Of a stretch of DNA of 64,000 bases, positions 55,084 to 64,000 are shown one piece after another. Source of the stretch: Macrolepiota albuminosa (lineage: Eukaryota; Basidiomycota; Agaricomycetes; Agaricales; Agaricaceae); NCBI GenBank assembly GCA_027475525.1, contig JAMWFC010000131.1, positions 372,001-436,000 of the forward strand. Direction: 5' to 3'. A model generated the notes under the pieces. The model did no database searches. It was not told where the DNA came from and saw only the letters and a list, made by a program, of their open reading frames with translations. Numbering within the stretch: the stretch's first letter is position 1; each line of letters opens with the position of its first letter. The position numbers and the translations under genes were made by a program.

Positions 55084-55318
55084 TGTAACGAAGTTACGAA
55101 GTTTAGAGAGCTTAGTGTGCACACACGACACTGAATCAGACCAGACCGGTCTATTGACAATGTAGTATACACGAAAATAAGCTGCTTTGTAAGCAGCTGG
55201 TAAACTAAGTTATATAGTAATGTAATTAATATTATATTATAATAAATATAATATAATAATATCTACTGTAAAGTAAGTAAAGCTATGTGGCCAACGCCAC
55301 ATAGCGGGCTACGCTACA
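55084..55318 (-). repeat. Chromovirus B 5' LTR
   Basis: 235 bp, one base different from the 3' LTR. The adjoining leader (55,083 down to 54,953) starts with a T-run and GAATCCGCCAGC on the element strand. Confidence 0.95.
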
Positions 55319-55530
55319 CCAGCAGAAGAGTGCCAGATTGTTGGGGTCAAACTGGATGAGGGCTATATAGTGGTCAAAGGCAATCTCCTGGAGGTATGAG
55401 GCAGCAAAGGCAATCCTGGAGCTGTCAACCTGAAATGTGAGCAGCTTTGCCTGGAATGTATTGAGACACTGGGTTAGGAATATACACCATTTCCAGAGGT
55501 CCCAGCCTGTAAACATGTTGGGTTTCTAAA
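55319..55530 (-). pseudogene. Gypsy-A copy 2 gag N-terminal part
   Basis: FLTQCLNTFQAKLLTFQVD, SSRIAFAASYLQEIAFDHYI and ALIQFDPNNLALFCW, with a Trp codon at the chromovirus B insertion point. Same domain as 9,269-9,530. Confidence 0.85.
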
Positions 55531-55566
55531 TGTTCAAGTGTCCTTTGCAGGCATCATCTGGTCTGG

Positions 55567-56403
55567 TGCAGTACTTGGTTGCAAGTAGTACTTGATAGTT
55601 CTGGGGCTTGCTAGTGTAGAATATGACTTTCAATTAACACTGACTGGTTGACAAACTTGAGATATTAATATTTTGAGTTGCAACTCCTAATCTTCCAGAA
55701 TGCAGAAACTTCTCAACAAACTCCAGCCTAAGCAATTCACTCCCTGGGAATCACTAAGCCTTTGCCTATTAATTGCCTATTTATTCTCTGCTAAACTTGG
55801 GCTATTTATACTGTTTTTTTGGTGCACAGACCACTAGCTACACATGACTCTTTGTTGTAAACTCTCCAACCTCAAAAACATATTTGATAGTACAATTTCT
55901 CTTTTGGGAGGCCTGTTTTAGTGCCACCAGTTCCACCATTCCTCTGGATGTTTCTGATTGCCACTTCTCCATTTGCTTCAGCTCCATTTAGCACAATCCC
56001 ATTCATAGATCCTTCTTTTCCCTTTTAGCGCTTCCCTGCATTCCATGCTTCTTTTGACATCCCTCCATGCTTCTTTTCCCTTTCCCCTTTCAGTCATGTC
56101 AAATTGGGCATTGTCAGATCTGATCTTGATCTAGATCATTACAAATTGATCCAATTTCATCACTTCTGCCAGCTCCCATGCTTCTCCTCTCCATTACAAT
56201 GGTTGAACTATTGTTGAGCTGATAGTTTGAGCTGGTCCCTGCCTGTTGTTCTGTACTTTTCTGTGTATTTATTGGGATGTTTTGGAAATATATTTTTGTT
56301 GAGACTGCTACCAGGAGGCTTACAGTTTTCAGCCTATAATTAAATGTTTATTTTGACTTCTGGTGCATGGTATGTCCCTGATTGCTGGTACAGCATTGTA
56401 TCA
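55567..56403 (-). mobile_element. Solo LTR-C in Gypsy-A copy 2
   Basis: Homologous to 8,418-9,268 and 21,834-22,796. Flanks CTGG (55,563-55,566) and CCAG (56,404-56,407) differ by two transitions; the empty site in copy 1 near 9,522 reads TCTGGCTG. It keeps the TATTTATACTG box and a TGCTTCTTTTGACATCCCTCCA segment also seen at 22,160. Confidence 0.82.
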
Positions 56404-57962
56404 CCAGCTGTGTTACAGGGAGGGGGTCCTGCATTGTAGTAGTAGTAATAGTGGTTACCCCTTCTCAGCACCTTTTCTCTCCATGGAGGTGTGGGGCCCC
56501 ATCCTCCTGGAGGGCCTCCTCTGAGTGGCTTACCTGGGGGTTCATCATCCCAAGAGGGGTCATTCCTATTAGGGCAAGGTCCTGGTCTCCATGTAGGGGG
56601 TGGCAGGAGTAGTGGGCCAGTGGGCTGTCCTCAGGAGTTGACTTGGAGGGGGTTTTGTGGTGCTGGATGCTAGATGGACTTGCAGTGCCAGGCCAGGTGC
56701 TGGGTCAGGTGCCAGGTTGCACAGAGGGCATCCAACTCAGGATGGTCAAGCCTGCATTGGGAGCCATAAGGGGGTTCTGCAGATTGAAGTAGGGTGGGGG
56801 GTTGCAATGGAAGTTTGGCTTGGGGGATGCTGGGGCAGTTGTGGGGAGCAGGGCCAGGGTTGTCACAGATGTGGGCATCAATTGTTGTTGCCTTGAGTGA
56901 GCTCATCAATGTAGCACAGTGTGTCATCTGTACTGGTGGTATCAGCCTGGGGTCTCCTGGAGGTTGCTGGTGGTGGGAATCAGGCATTGTCCATTCATGG
57001 GAGCAGTTACAGGGGTCTCTGGAGTTGTCCCCAGGTCTTGAAGGTGCTAGGGATGAAGTTAGCTCTATAGTGAGCCAACAAACCTACCATGTGGGCAGCA
57101 GGCTGATTGAATAGTCTGCCTGTCAGGTTGAGAGATTGCAGTATAGCTGAGGCATTTTGTTATTCTTCCTGTTGCATTGCTCTGGAGTTGGGACTATGGG
57201 AGGTGCCAGGGTCAGCTCTGGAAGTTCCCATCAGATGTGGATCAAACAGCCAGGGTCTGTGGCATCATTGAGGAGTTGAGGGAAGGGGGATGCATGGACT
57301 TTGTCAAGCAGCTGTTGCAGCTCTTTGTGGAGGATTGTGTTGCACCTATACTTGACCATGGCTTGTTCTGAGAGTTCTCCATAAGCAAGTCATCCTCTAA
57401 ACTTGACCAGGCAGTATGCCCAGTCCTCTGGGGTGCCCTCAAAGTTGTCATGTTCAAATTCCATGAGTAACACCCTTGTCCATTGTGTGAAGATCTCTGG
57501 TGAGATCCTGAGCAAACAGAGCACCTCATTACATTAACGCTCATACTCCTTGAAGCATTGTTGTCCCATAGGTGACAGAGGGGTCTGTGCAGATGGAGTG
57601 GCAGCCAGATAGTGTCAAGGCTGATGATCATAGTTGGGAGGTCCACAGGGTTGGGGGGCAGGGCATTGGTAAACCCAGAGATGCTCTAGTATGAGGAGAC
57701 CTCCACTGTTTGTGCCATGGCTAGGTTAGGTGGAGGGGCCCAACTAGCTGAGGGCCCTAGGTCATAGAGTAATGAGTCAGAGGCCCAGTGGCAGTGGATG
57801 CGTTGGTGTTCATATGGGAGAGGGGGGTAAATGGGCAGGGGGTCTGAGCAGAGTAGTGGTTAGGTACTGGACATTTGTCAGGGTTGGTCTGGTAGCCTGT
57901 GGGGTAGTAAGTGTGAGTATATATAGTCATCAAGAATGGTGTAAGGAGGAGTCTTGATATTA
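56404..57962 (-). other. Gypsy-A copy 2 leader and gag 5' region
   Basis: Aligns with 9,540-10,744 and 11,817-11,962 of copy 1 and with 16,691-17,068. Minus-strand frames of up to 134 codons (57,242-57,646) suggest decayed coding sequence at the start of gag. No family motif. Confidence 0.6.
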
Positions 57963-58747
57963 TGTCAGGTTCTGCTGAGTCAGAGGCTTTCCCAGAAAGC
58001 AACACCCTTACAAGATGGACTTGATCTATGTGTACTCAGGTGTCTGGAACTCTGGAGCATGCTCTGGGGTTCAAGATGCAAACAGGGAATTCCTGGAGTC
58101 AAGGACTTAGTCCAGGGATCAGGGAAGTCAAAAGGAGTTAGGGGGTTAAGGTCAAGTCAAGAACTGGGGGTTCTGAGACAAGACTGGGGTTAGTAAACTT
58201 TAAGTCACAAAGTGCATACCAATCTCAAGAGTATGCATGCCAGTCAATGTGTACTAGTCAAAATCAAAGAGGCATGCTAACAATCAGTGTAATATCAAGA
58301 CTAAAGTAATACAAGTGGATGACTACTCTTTAAGTACATGTGGGGGTCACTCTGGGTTCCTGAGAGGTTCCAGGATGTCTGGGGCAGTTCCACAAGTTAA
58401 TGGGTGATGGTGGGTAGAAGGGGAACTATATACCAGGGATTGTGCATGTGGAGTGCATGATCAATTGGTGGAAAGGGGAGGTTGTGATGCATGATGTGTG
58501 ATAGCCAGGGTGATTGGCATGATCTGATTGTTGATTGCAGGGTGATGGCTATGATGTCAAGTGATCCTGGAAGTTGTGATGAGAGGGCTGGCAGGGGCAT
58601 GCATGATGGCAGGGTTGATGTGCATGATGTGTGTGATGGCAGTCATGATGGCAGGTGTTGGTGGAGATGTGTTGTGGGGGTCAGCAAGGAGGTTCCAGAA
58701 GAAGCTCCAGGGATGTGGGGTGGATCCTGGAGTGGAGAGTCATGATA
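57963..58747 (-). mobile_element. Gypsy-A copy 2 5' LTR
   Basis: Plus strand TGTCAGGTTCTGCTGAGTC ... GAGAGTCATGATA, 785 bp. CpG sites of the 5,563 copy are nearly all TpG/CpA. The internal leader adjoins it on the left, so it is an attached LTR and not a solo one. Confidence 0.88.
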
Positions 58748-59161
58748 GTTAGCAATAGTACAAAGGCACACTGGAGCAACATACTCCATTCAAAGACTCA
58801 AGCATTTCCACTTACCATTGAGTCTCCAAGGCATGAAAGGTTATTTAGCAGTAGTAGAGAAGCAAGATGCTATGAGAGTGGTGTGGAATGCCCTCTACAG
58901 GAAGCAAGGTGAAGAAGAGCTTGAGGTGCCCAAGAATGACTGGGGGCAGAGTTTCAGGAGAAGAATTGAGGAGAATGACCTGGTTAGCTATTTGGAGGAA
59001 ACACTAACAACAAATCTCAGTTGCTAAGTCATATATATACTTAACAACAGGTCCTCAGGCAGAAGTTGCTAACATGTATTTCAATTGCTTATAGGAGACA
59101 AAATGACTCAATATATTCCAACATATCTACAATAAATAACAAAACTAAGACTGTTGAGTGA
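58748..59161 (+). other. Unassigned segment with a 69-codon frame
   Basis: 58,818-59,027 encodes MKGYLAVVEKQDAMRVVWNA and a charged remainder ending YLEETLTTNLSC. It looks like a fragment of a longer helical protein, perhaps of an element, but I do not recognise it. The rest is A/T-rich. Confidence 0.3.
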
Positions 59162-59978
59162 TGTAAGGGTGATTTCTGGAGGCTATAGCTCAGTTATACA
59201 GCTGGCAGAGGGAGATCCAAAGTATATTAGAGTATATACTAACAATATCATAATAACTACTCACTTGGCAGAGAGAGATTCAAAGAGAACAAGTCTAGAG
59301 ATTTCTTATGCCAGGATTGATGCTTCTGGGGCCTCTAAAGCATGGGAAACAACTGTATAGGACAACAAAACCTTAAAAATTTGAAAATTGACTATCTAAA
59401 CACATAATTGCACAAACAAAGCAGGAAAACTCCAGACTTTGGAAGTCAGAAAGGCAAACTCTGTGTTAGAGAGAGATGCCTTGTCCACTCAAAAGTTTGG
59501 TCTGTACTTATATTGATTGACATTACTTAAGCAAGCAGCACCAATACCTGTGAGCCTTATGTTTTTCTTTTTCTTTATTTTATTTTCTTTCTGAATTATT
59601 AGAAATCATAGCTATAAATTCTGTTTACAATTTTTGCCACCGTCAGTTATTTCTCTACTTACCATGAAACATCTGAGGGTGAGCTCATCTCTACTTACAA
59701 TTCTCAATACACTTTTACTTACTTACCTGTAGCTTAATCTTGTATATTGTTCTACACTCTGGCTTATGTAAGCAGTCTGTATGCAGTGTTGAAGAGGCCA
59801 TACTTGTCTGAATGATAGGCAAAGAACCAGAGCACCTCAAAGACTAAAAGTAGTACTAATAGATAGTGTTGAAAGAATAGAAACAGAAGTGAAAGAATGA
59901 GAGAAGAAATAAGAAAATGAATAAAAGGAGAATGAAGAAATAAGGTGAAAGAGGGAAGAAATGAGGAGTCCTCTGACT
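59162..59978 (-). mobile_element. LTR-B, minus, split by another solo LTR
   Basis: Plus strand TGTAAGGGTGATTTCTGG ... ATGAGGAGTCCTCTGAC, the reverse of 15,268-15,796. After removal of the nested LTR and one duplication its length is 519 bp, equal to other copies. Confidence 0.85.
59464..59756 (+). mobile_element. Solo LTR (LTR-G) inside LTR-B, TSD CTCTG
   Basis: TGTTAGAGAGAGATGCC ... TGTATATTGTTCTACA, 293 bp, with perfect CTCTG flanks (59,459-59,463 and 59,757-59,761). Only copy in the window. Confidence 0.8.
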
Positions 59979-61058
59979 CCTGAAAGAGTGGTCATCAGGA
60001 AGATTGATAGGAATGTGCTAATAAACAAAGCAATTCATGGGACACAGAAGGCTTTTGACTAGCAACAGTGTAGGAAGGTGCTTCTCAGAGGCTTGAGCCC
60101 TGAAAGGAGTGCCAACCAATCAGAAGAAATTAGCTCCTGTTTAGTGCTCACAAAAAGGAAGTCAACATTTGACAATTAGCAGCTCTTTGCACCATTGCTA
60201 GTTAGACAAAGACAATCACTGGTCTTTATTTCTTTTTATGACATGCTTCTTGCATGGATCTGCTTATTATTTACAAACAATTTTCTCATTGCTTCTAGGC
60301 TGGCACAATACTAGCTATTGAACTGCACTGGTAAAGGGGTTTTTCCACTATGAAAATCTACTAAGTGTTTCCCTCTTTTTCTTATTTTCTTTGATCACTT
60401 ACAAATTTTGCATTTTTGATACAAGAAGGGAGTTATTATACAGATCAAGACAAAGTTCAAATTTACTAACTAAGAGAGTCACTAAGAAATAGCAAGTATT
60501 TGTCATATGTAGGCAGGTCAGGATTGGTCAATGGTAACAAGTCTCTATCTTAAATGTTGTTGCTAGCTTGTTACTCTAACATGTCAGCAATATCATCAAA
60601 GTTCAGACAAGAGGTCTCCATGTTGCTCCAGGTTATTAAGATGTGCTTAGATATCAGCAATGTCACAATTGATGTTCTTGGCAACTTGATTAATGTAGTA
60701 GCACTGACAGCAAAGTTCTTTGATAGGATGAAGAGCAATCACAGGATAGGAAACACAATTACCAAGCCAAGAGAAGGTATCACCAGTAATGTGGATAGTG
60801 GGATGAGGAGACCAGAAGGGGTTGACCTTGAAAAAATTAGCAAAAGAAGAAGCAGAAGATGGTAGCAACTCACATGGACAATAATGAGCACACAGGCTTC
60901 CTACTCATAGTTCTTGTTGCCAGGAGACATCTCTCTTGCCACAGAAGAATGTACACCATAGGATCAGGAGACTAATTTCTAAATCATGTCCAAGTGCCCA
61001 CTCTTAGCATATTCAAATGACCACTCAGCCTGTTCTATCCTCTTTCACCTTCTAGTAG
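59979..61058. other. A/T-rich region without recognised gene
   Basis: Frames up to 103 codons (60,554-60,865) lack family features. CpG is almost absent. Probably decayed element DNA. Confidence 0.35.
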
Positions 61059-61850
61059 TGATACATCTGCCTCATTCAAGACAGACAAAAAGAGCACAAA
61101 GGTCCCAAAATACCCTAAGCAAACACTGAAAACTGTAAGCATAAAAGAGTCAAAAACCATAAACTCAGGGCAAGCTCACCAAAGAACTAACCACAACCCA
61201 TGAAATGGTGAAACTGCCAGCTAACAGAAGTGGTAAAATGTGTGGTGGGAAAGTCACAATCAAAGATTGATGAGATGACAATAGCCAAGAGGTGGCAGTG
61301 CTTGTCAGGAATGTGATCTTGGCATAAACTCTGAGATCTGATTCCCATCAAAAGTTGACATTACACATCAGTATGCCCATCAGCCTGTAACTCCATTCTG
61401 AAAAATACATTGCACTCTCTTGACTATGGCCTCCCTCTGCAGAACCAGCCCACTGTGGCCACAAAACAATGATAAAGCAAGCTCAAGAAGAGAGAAAAAG
61501 ACAAGGAGAGATGAAAAAGGGATAAAAAGGTAGCAAGAGAAGGATTAGCTGGAAAATTTAGTAACCATGTGCACCACATACTGGCAGAAGCAATAATTGA
61601 GTGCCCAGGCCTGGCAACAAGATAAACCAAGTACCCAGTATCAATTGCACAATGGTCACAATGGTCAAACATGTCATTACATTGTGGTCTGTGCATAGGG
61701 ATGGAAGGTATAAAAGGGGAAGAATAATGGGGGAGGCAGGCAAGCAACCTACTTGCCATGGTTTGGAGTCTCCAGGGAGTGGACATCTTAGGCCTATGAG
61801 TGAATTTGTTGACTTCAGGCTTAGTAGTAATACTATTTGTCCCACAATTT
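61059..61850 (+). mobile_element. LTR-D copy (3' end uncertain)
   Basis: TGATACATCTGCCTCATTC matches 40,204 onward, and 61,560-61,640 matches 41,444-41,530. The 3' end cannot be fixed; GTAG occurs before the start (61,055) and at 61,824, but no TG..CA end fits there. Confidence 0.6.
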
Positions 61851-63270
61851 TGAGTGTGAATTTAATTTTACATTCAAATTTAATTCAATAAAAATTATCA
61901 CTACACTACTTTTACAAAGTGTGTGTGCACGTAACTTAGCCTCACAAGCTTTTGTGAATTGAAGTTGTATTTATTCAAAGTTTAGTTCAATTACATTTAG
62001 ACTACTTTACATAAATAAAACTCACATTTCACATCAGTAGTCAGCCTTGATAAGTCATATGCATGAACTTTACTTAGCATCAATTATTGTTAGTCATACT
62101 CCATTATATACCAGGGCCCAATTAAACTGTATTAGTAATAGCACAGCCACCAATATAGTACATAAGGGCAGTTTGTAGAATTCTATCCACAGGCTGAACA
62201 ATTGCAGTGTTCTTCTTGCCTACACACTGAACCAACTGTAAGCTCTCTAGTGAGGTCTGACTGCTCAATTAGCCTTGCTAGTCTCTTGCCTGACTCTTGC
62301 TTGTATCTATGCCCACTTGACTCCTGCTTGTCACCAGTGCTCACTAGCTCTGTGAAAGGAGTTCTGCAGACATTAAGCATTCTCCTTGCACATAGGGAGG
62401 AAAATATAACCAGCACTGATGAGGTTCATCTTGGGCCATCATTGTGTCTTCAGACATGGGAGCCTCAGATCCACCACAAACACCAGAGATAGTGAGAGAA
62501 AAGGAGGAAACACAGACCACTGGTGCTATTCTAGTGACAATTGGTGGTGATTAGGGGAGTAATGCAAAGAAGGAGTGCTTGTACTGCTAATAACTCATCT
62601 ACACTGGAAACAACAATTATGAGAGGAGCATCATTGTCTACTTTGCTCTTGGCATCTTTCTCAGTGGTCTCACTTTCATCAGAGAACAACTCAGTAGTGG
62701 ATAATACAACAGAAGTAGAAGGCACTAATTCACAGCACTTACCAGGGCTCTTACTAAGAAATACATATAGTACCAGACTTGCATTTGAGCAAAGAAGGTT
62801 GCTGAGGTAAATGAGTGGTGGGCACTGCTATAGTAGTTCCATCTTGGGTAATCAAGAGCACTAAGCTTGCAGCACTAATCAAAGTAGGTTGGTTTGCATT
62901 ACAAACCAGTATAGCATGCTCATAATTCTTCTTTATGCTAGCATCCTTACTTTGCTTATAGGTCTGAATGCCATTAAAGGCACATCCACATTGTAACACA
63001 TCACAGCAATAACAGGGTAGAGAAACTGTAGGGAACCAACAATCCTTGGAATTGTTTCTCTTTCATGCTCTCAGTACCAGGCCATACATCAGGATAGAGC
63101 ATCACAACAGTACGTTTCATACATTGTATGGAAGCTCGCTTTGTGCCATACCATACATGTCCAGCAGAGTTTGCTATACTGGAGTGGAGCAGTGCCCACA
63201 GTGCTGTAGAATACAGAGCCATGGATGTGTCACAATGTGCTGTATGACATGGTCCAGTGGATTGATAAAA
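61851..63270. other. A/T-rich region without recognised gene
   Basis: Short frames only. Minor repeated words (AATTTAATT, TTCAATTACA) near 61,860-62,000 suggest a decayed terminal repeat, without a clear partner. Confidence 0.3.
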
Positions 63271-63279
63271 GGCAGGCAC

Positions 63280-63680
63280 ACACATGCGCATGCAGGCACA
63301 GCAGATGCCAGTGGACACTAGCAGACATCAATGTGCATCAGCAGCTGCCAGCAGGCATCAGCCCATGAGTGAAAACCTTCTCCATTGGTAGACATCATGG
63401 CATGAATAAACCCTCCTCGAGGTTCCCCACTTCCCTCCCCTCTCTCTTCCTCCCTGCAATAACTCAAGGTTGCGTGCCTCCCCTTCCCTCCTTTTCCCAT
63501 CCTGAATGCCAGTATACATCCACAAAAGGGCCCTGCAGACCTATGCAGGCCTATGCAAGCCACTAGCAGACATCTATGCAGATGTATGTCGACGGACTTA
63601 AACCTATGCAGGCCCATGCAGGCCTGCATAGGGCACCAGCAGACATCCACAGAGGCCTACACAAGTCCACGGAGGCTGGT
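63280..63680. repeat. Degenerate array of AGCAGACATC / TATGCAGGCC words
   Basis: AGCAGACATC or close variants occur at about 63,329, 63,563 and 63,638, and TATGCAGGCC-type words cluster at 63,541-63,630. CATCAGC words reappear at 63,949-63,982. No fixed period. Confidence 0.45.
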
Positions 63681-63686
63681 TGGACT

Positions 63687-63698
63687 AAAAAAAAAAAA
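63687..63698 (-). terminator. T12 run, candidate Pol III terminator of the tRNA-like unit
   Basis: Twelve A on the plus strand, 21 nt downstream of the tRNA-like sequence when read on the minus strand. It may equally be the tail of a retroposed copy. Confidence 0.4.
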
Positions 63699-63719
63699 GG
63701 TAACTCTGATCTCCTCATG

Positions 63720-63797
63720 CCTGTGGGGGGAAATTGAACCCCTGGCCTTGGGGAAGCCTCCAGCAACGGAACACGCATTTAACCATTGTACCACAGG
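63720..63797 (-). tRNA. tRNA-derived sequence (tRNA pseudogene or SINE head)
   Basis: On the minus strand, 7-bp acceptor arms CCTGTGG and CCACAGG pair perfectly. An A-box-like TGGTACAATGG and a B-box-like GGTTCAATTTC are in the right places, and the T loop is TTCAATT. The T stem has A:C and G:T pairs, both explained by transitions from a normal stem. The anticodon arm is poor (6-nt loop), so no anticodon is assigned and it is not a functional tRNA. A run of 12 T (63,698 to 63,687 on the plus map) lies 21 nt beyond the 3' end as a Pol III terminator. Confidence 0.45.
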
Positions 63798-64000
63798 TCT
63801 GTTACTAATGGATAGATTCAGAGGTTGAATAACACAATAAATGGACACCCACCTACATTTCCGCAGGTCCCTGTATGGATTTTTTGAGGTGAAAGAGGGG
63901 TGGCATACCTCTCAAAAGAGTTTTTGTGGCTTGAAAGAGATGTTGGCATCAGCAGTCATCAGCTGGCCATCAGCTGGCATCTGTCAGAGTTTGTCAGCAG

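Larger units (their letters stand above)
43731..55318 (-). mobile_element. Chromovirus B: young, complete Ty3/Gypsy element with two extra ORFs, TSD CCAGC
   Basis: Two 235-bp LTRs (43,731-43,965 and 55,084-55,318) differ at one base (ACACAAAA versus ACACGAAA). The target duplication CCAGC is perfect (43,726-43,730 and 55,319-55,323). A polypurine tract (GGGGGG on the element strand, 43,966-43,973) abuts the 3' LTR. Gene order on the minus strand is gag-protease, pol with chromodomain, ORF-Q, ORF-X. Total 11.6 kb, long for the group because of the two extra genes and four 77-bp duplications. CpG-rich, unlike the DNA it sits in. The leader after the 5' LTR has no TGG-type primer site that I can recognise. 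Confidence 0.95.
42231..58747 (-). mobile_element. Gypsy-A copy 2 (5' half), host of chromovirus B
   Basis: Reading leftward: 5' LTR 57,963-58,747, leader and gag start (57,962-55,319, with LTR-C at 55,567-56,403), chromovirus B at 55,318-43,731, then the rest of gag, zinc knuckle and protease to 42,231, where it is truncated before RT. The gag frame reads up to a Trp codon at the right edge of chromovirus B and resumes with KAFINEFSGKFG at its left edge. Confidence 0.88.

Noticed and set aside
1..64000. Neurospora-type RIP as the cause of decay
   Set aside because: The clearest comparison (LTR pair of chromovirus C) shows losses at CpG, with few CpA to TpA changes. This fits CpG methylation and deamination better.

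Overview
The window looks like a repeat-rich block of a basidiomycete (Agaricomycete) genome. The evidence is Ty3/Gypsy chromoviruses with C-terminal chromodomains, a Copia element primed by the initiator-tRNA anticodon region, a Tc1/mariner element, 54-78 nt introns with GT..AG ends, and a syntaxin-8-like gene of fungal type. There is no bacterial-style operon, CRISPR array or rRNA. Most of the DNA is depleted in CpG and full of TpG/CpA and TGA stops, as expected of methylated and deaminated repeats. CpG survives mainly in four places: a host-gene island (about 29.1-32.5 kb), a young chromovirus (43.7-55.3 kb), one solo LTR (5.56-6.39 kb) and, partly, another solo LTR (40.7-41.4 kb).

Layout. 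1-2.1 kb: LTR end and a decayed coiled-coil ORF. 2.3-12.0 kb: an old minus-strand Gypsy (called Gypsy-A) split by four LTR insertions with matching target duplications. 12.0-13.0 kb: a decayed copy of an unknown ORF (ORF-X). 13.5-16.7 kb: a Tc1 element carrying a CACTA-like MITE and a solo LTR in its transposase. 16.7-17.8 kb: leader and LTR of another Gypsy-A copy. 17.8-26.1 kb: a decayed Copia element holding two solo LTRs. 26.1-28.4 kb: self-nested LTRs and a gag remnant. 29.1-32.1 kb: host island with one predicted single-pass membrane protein. 32.1-38.4 kb: chromovirus C, complete with target duplication TGTAC. 38.5-39.6 kb: syntaxin-8-like pseudogene on the minus strand. 40.2-42.0 kb: nested solo LTRs. 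42.2-58.7 kb: a second Gypsy-A copy holding chromovirus B (43,731-55,318, target duplication CCAGC, LTRs differing at 1 of 235 sites). 58.7-64 kb: more LTR remnants and a tRNA-derived sequence.

Chromovirus B is the most interesting element. Besides gag-protease and pol (RT, RNase H, integrase, chromodomain) it carries two further same-strand ORFs between pol and the 3' LTR: a Gln/Pro-rich protein of about 499 aa (ORF-Q) and, 21 bp after it, an unfamiliar protein of about 572 aa (ORF-X). The decayed second ORF-X copy at 12 kb shows that this is a family.

Technical warning: eight perfect head-to-tail duplications in this window have exactly the same period, 77 bp, although they lie in unrelated sequences. 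They look like uncollapsed k=77 contig overlaps rather than biology. Where they fall in ORF-Q, ORF-X, pol and the chromodomain they create false frameshifts; the lengths given for ORF-Q and ORF-X discount them.
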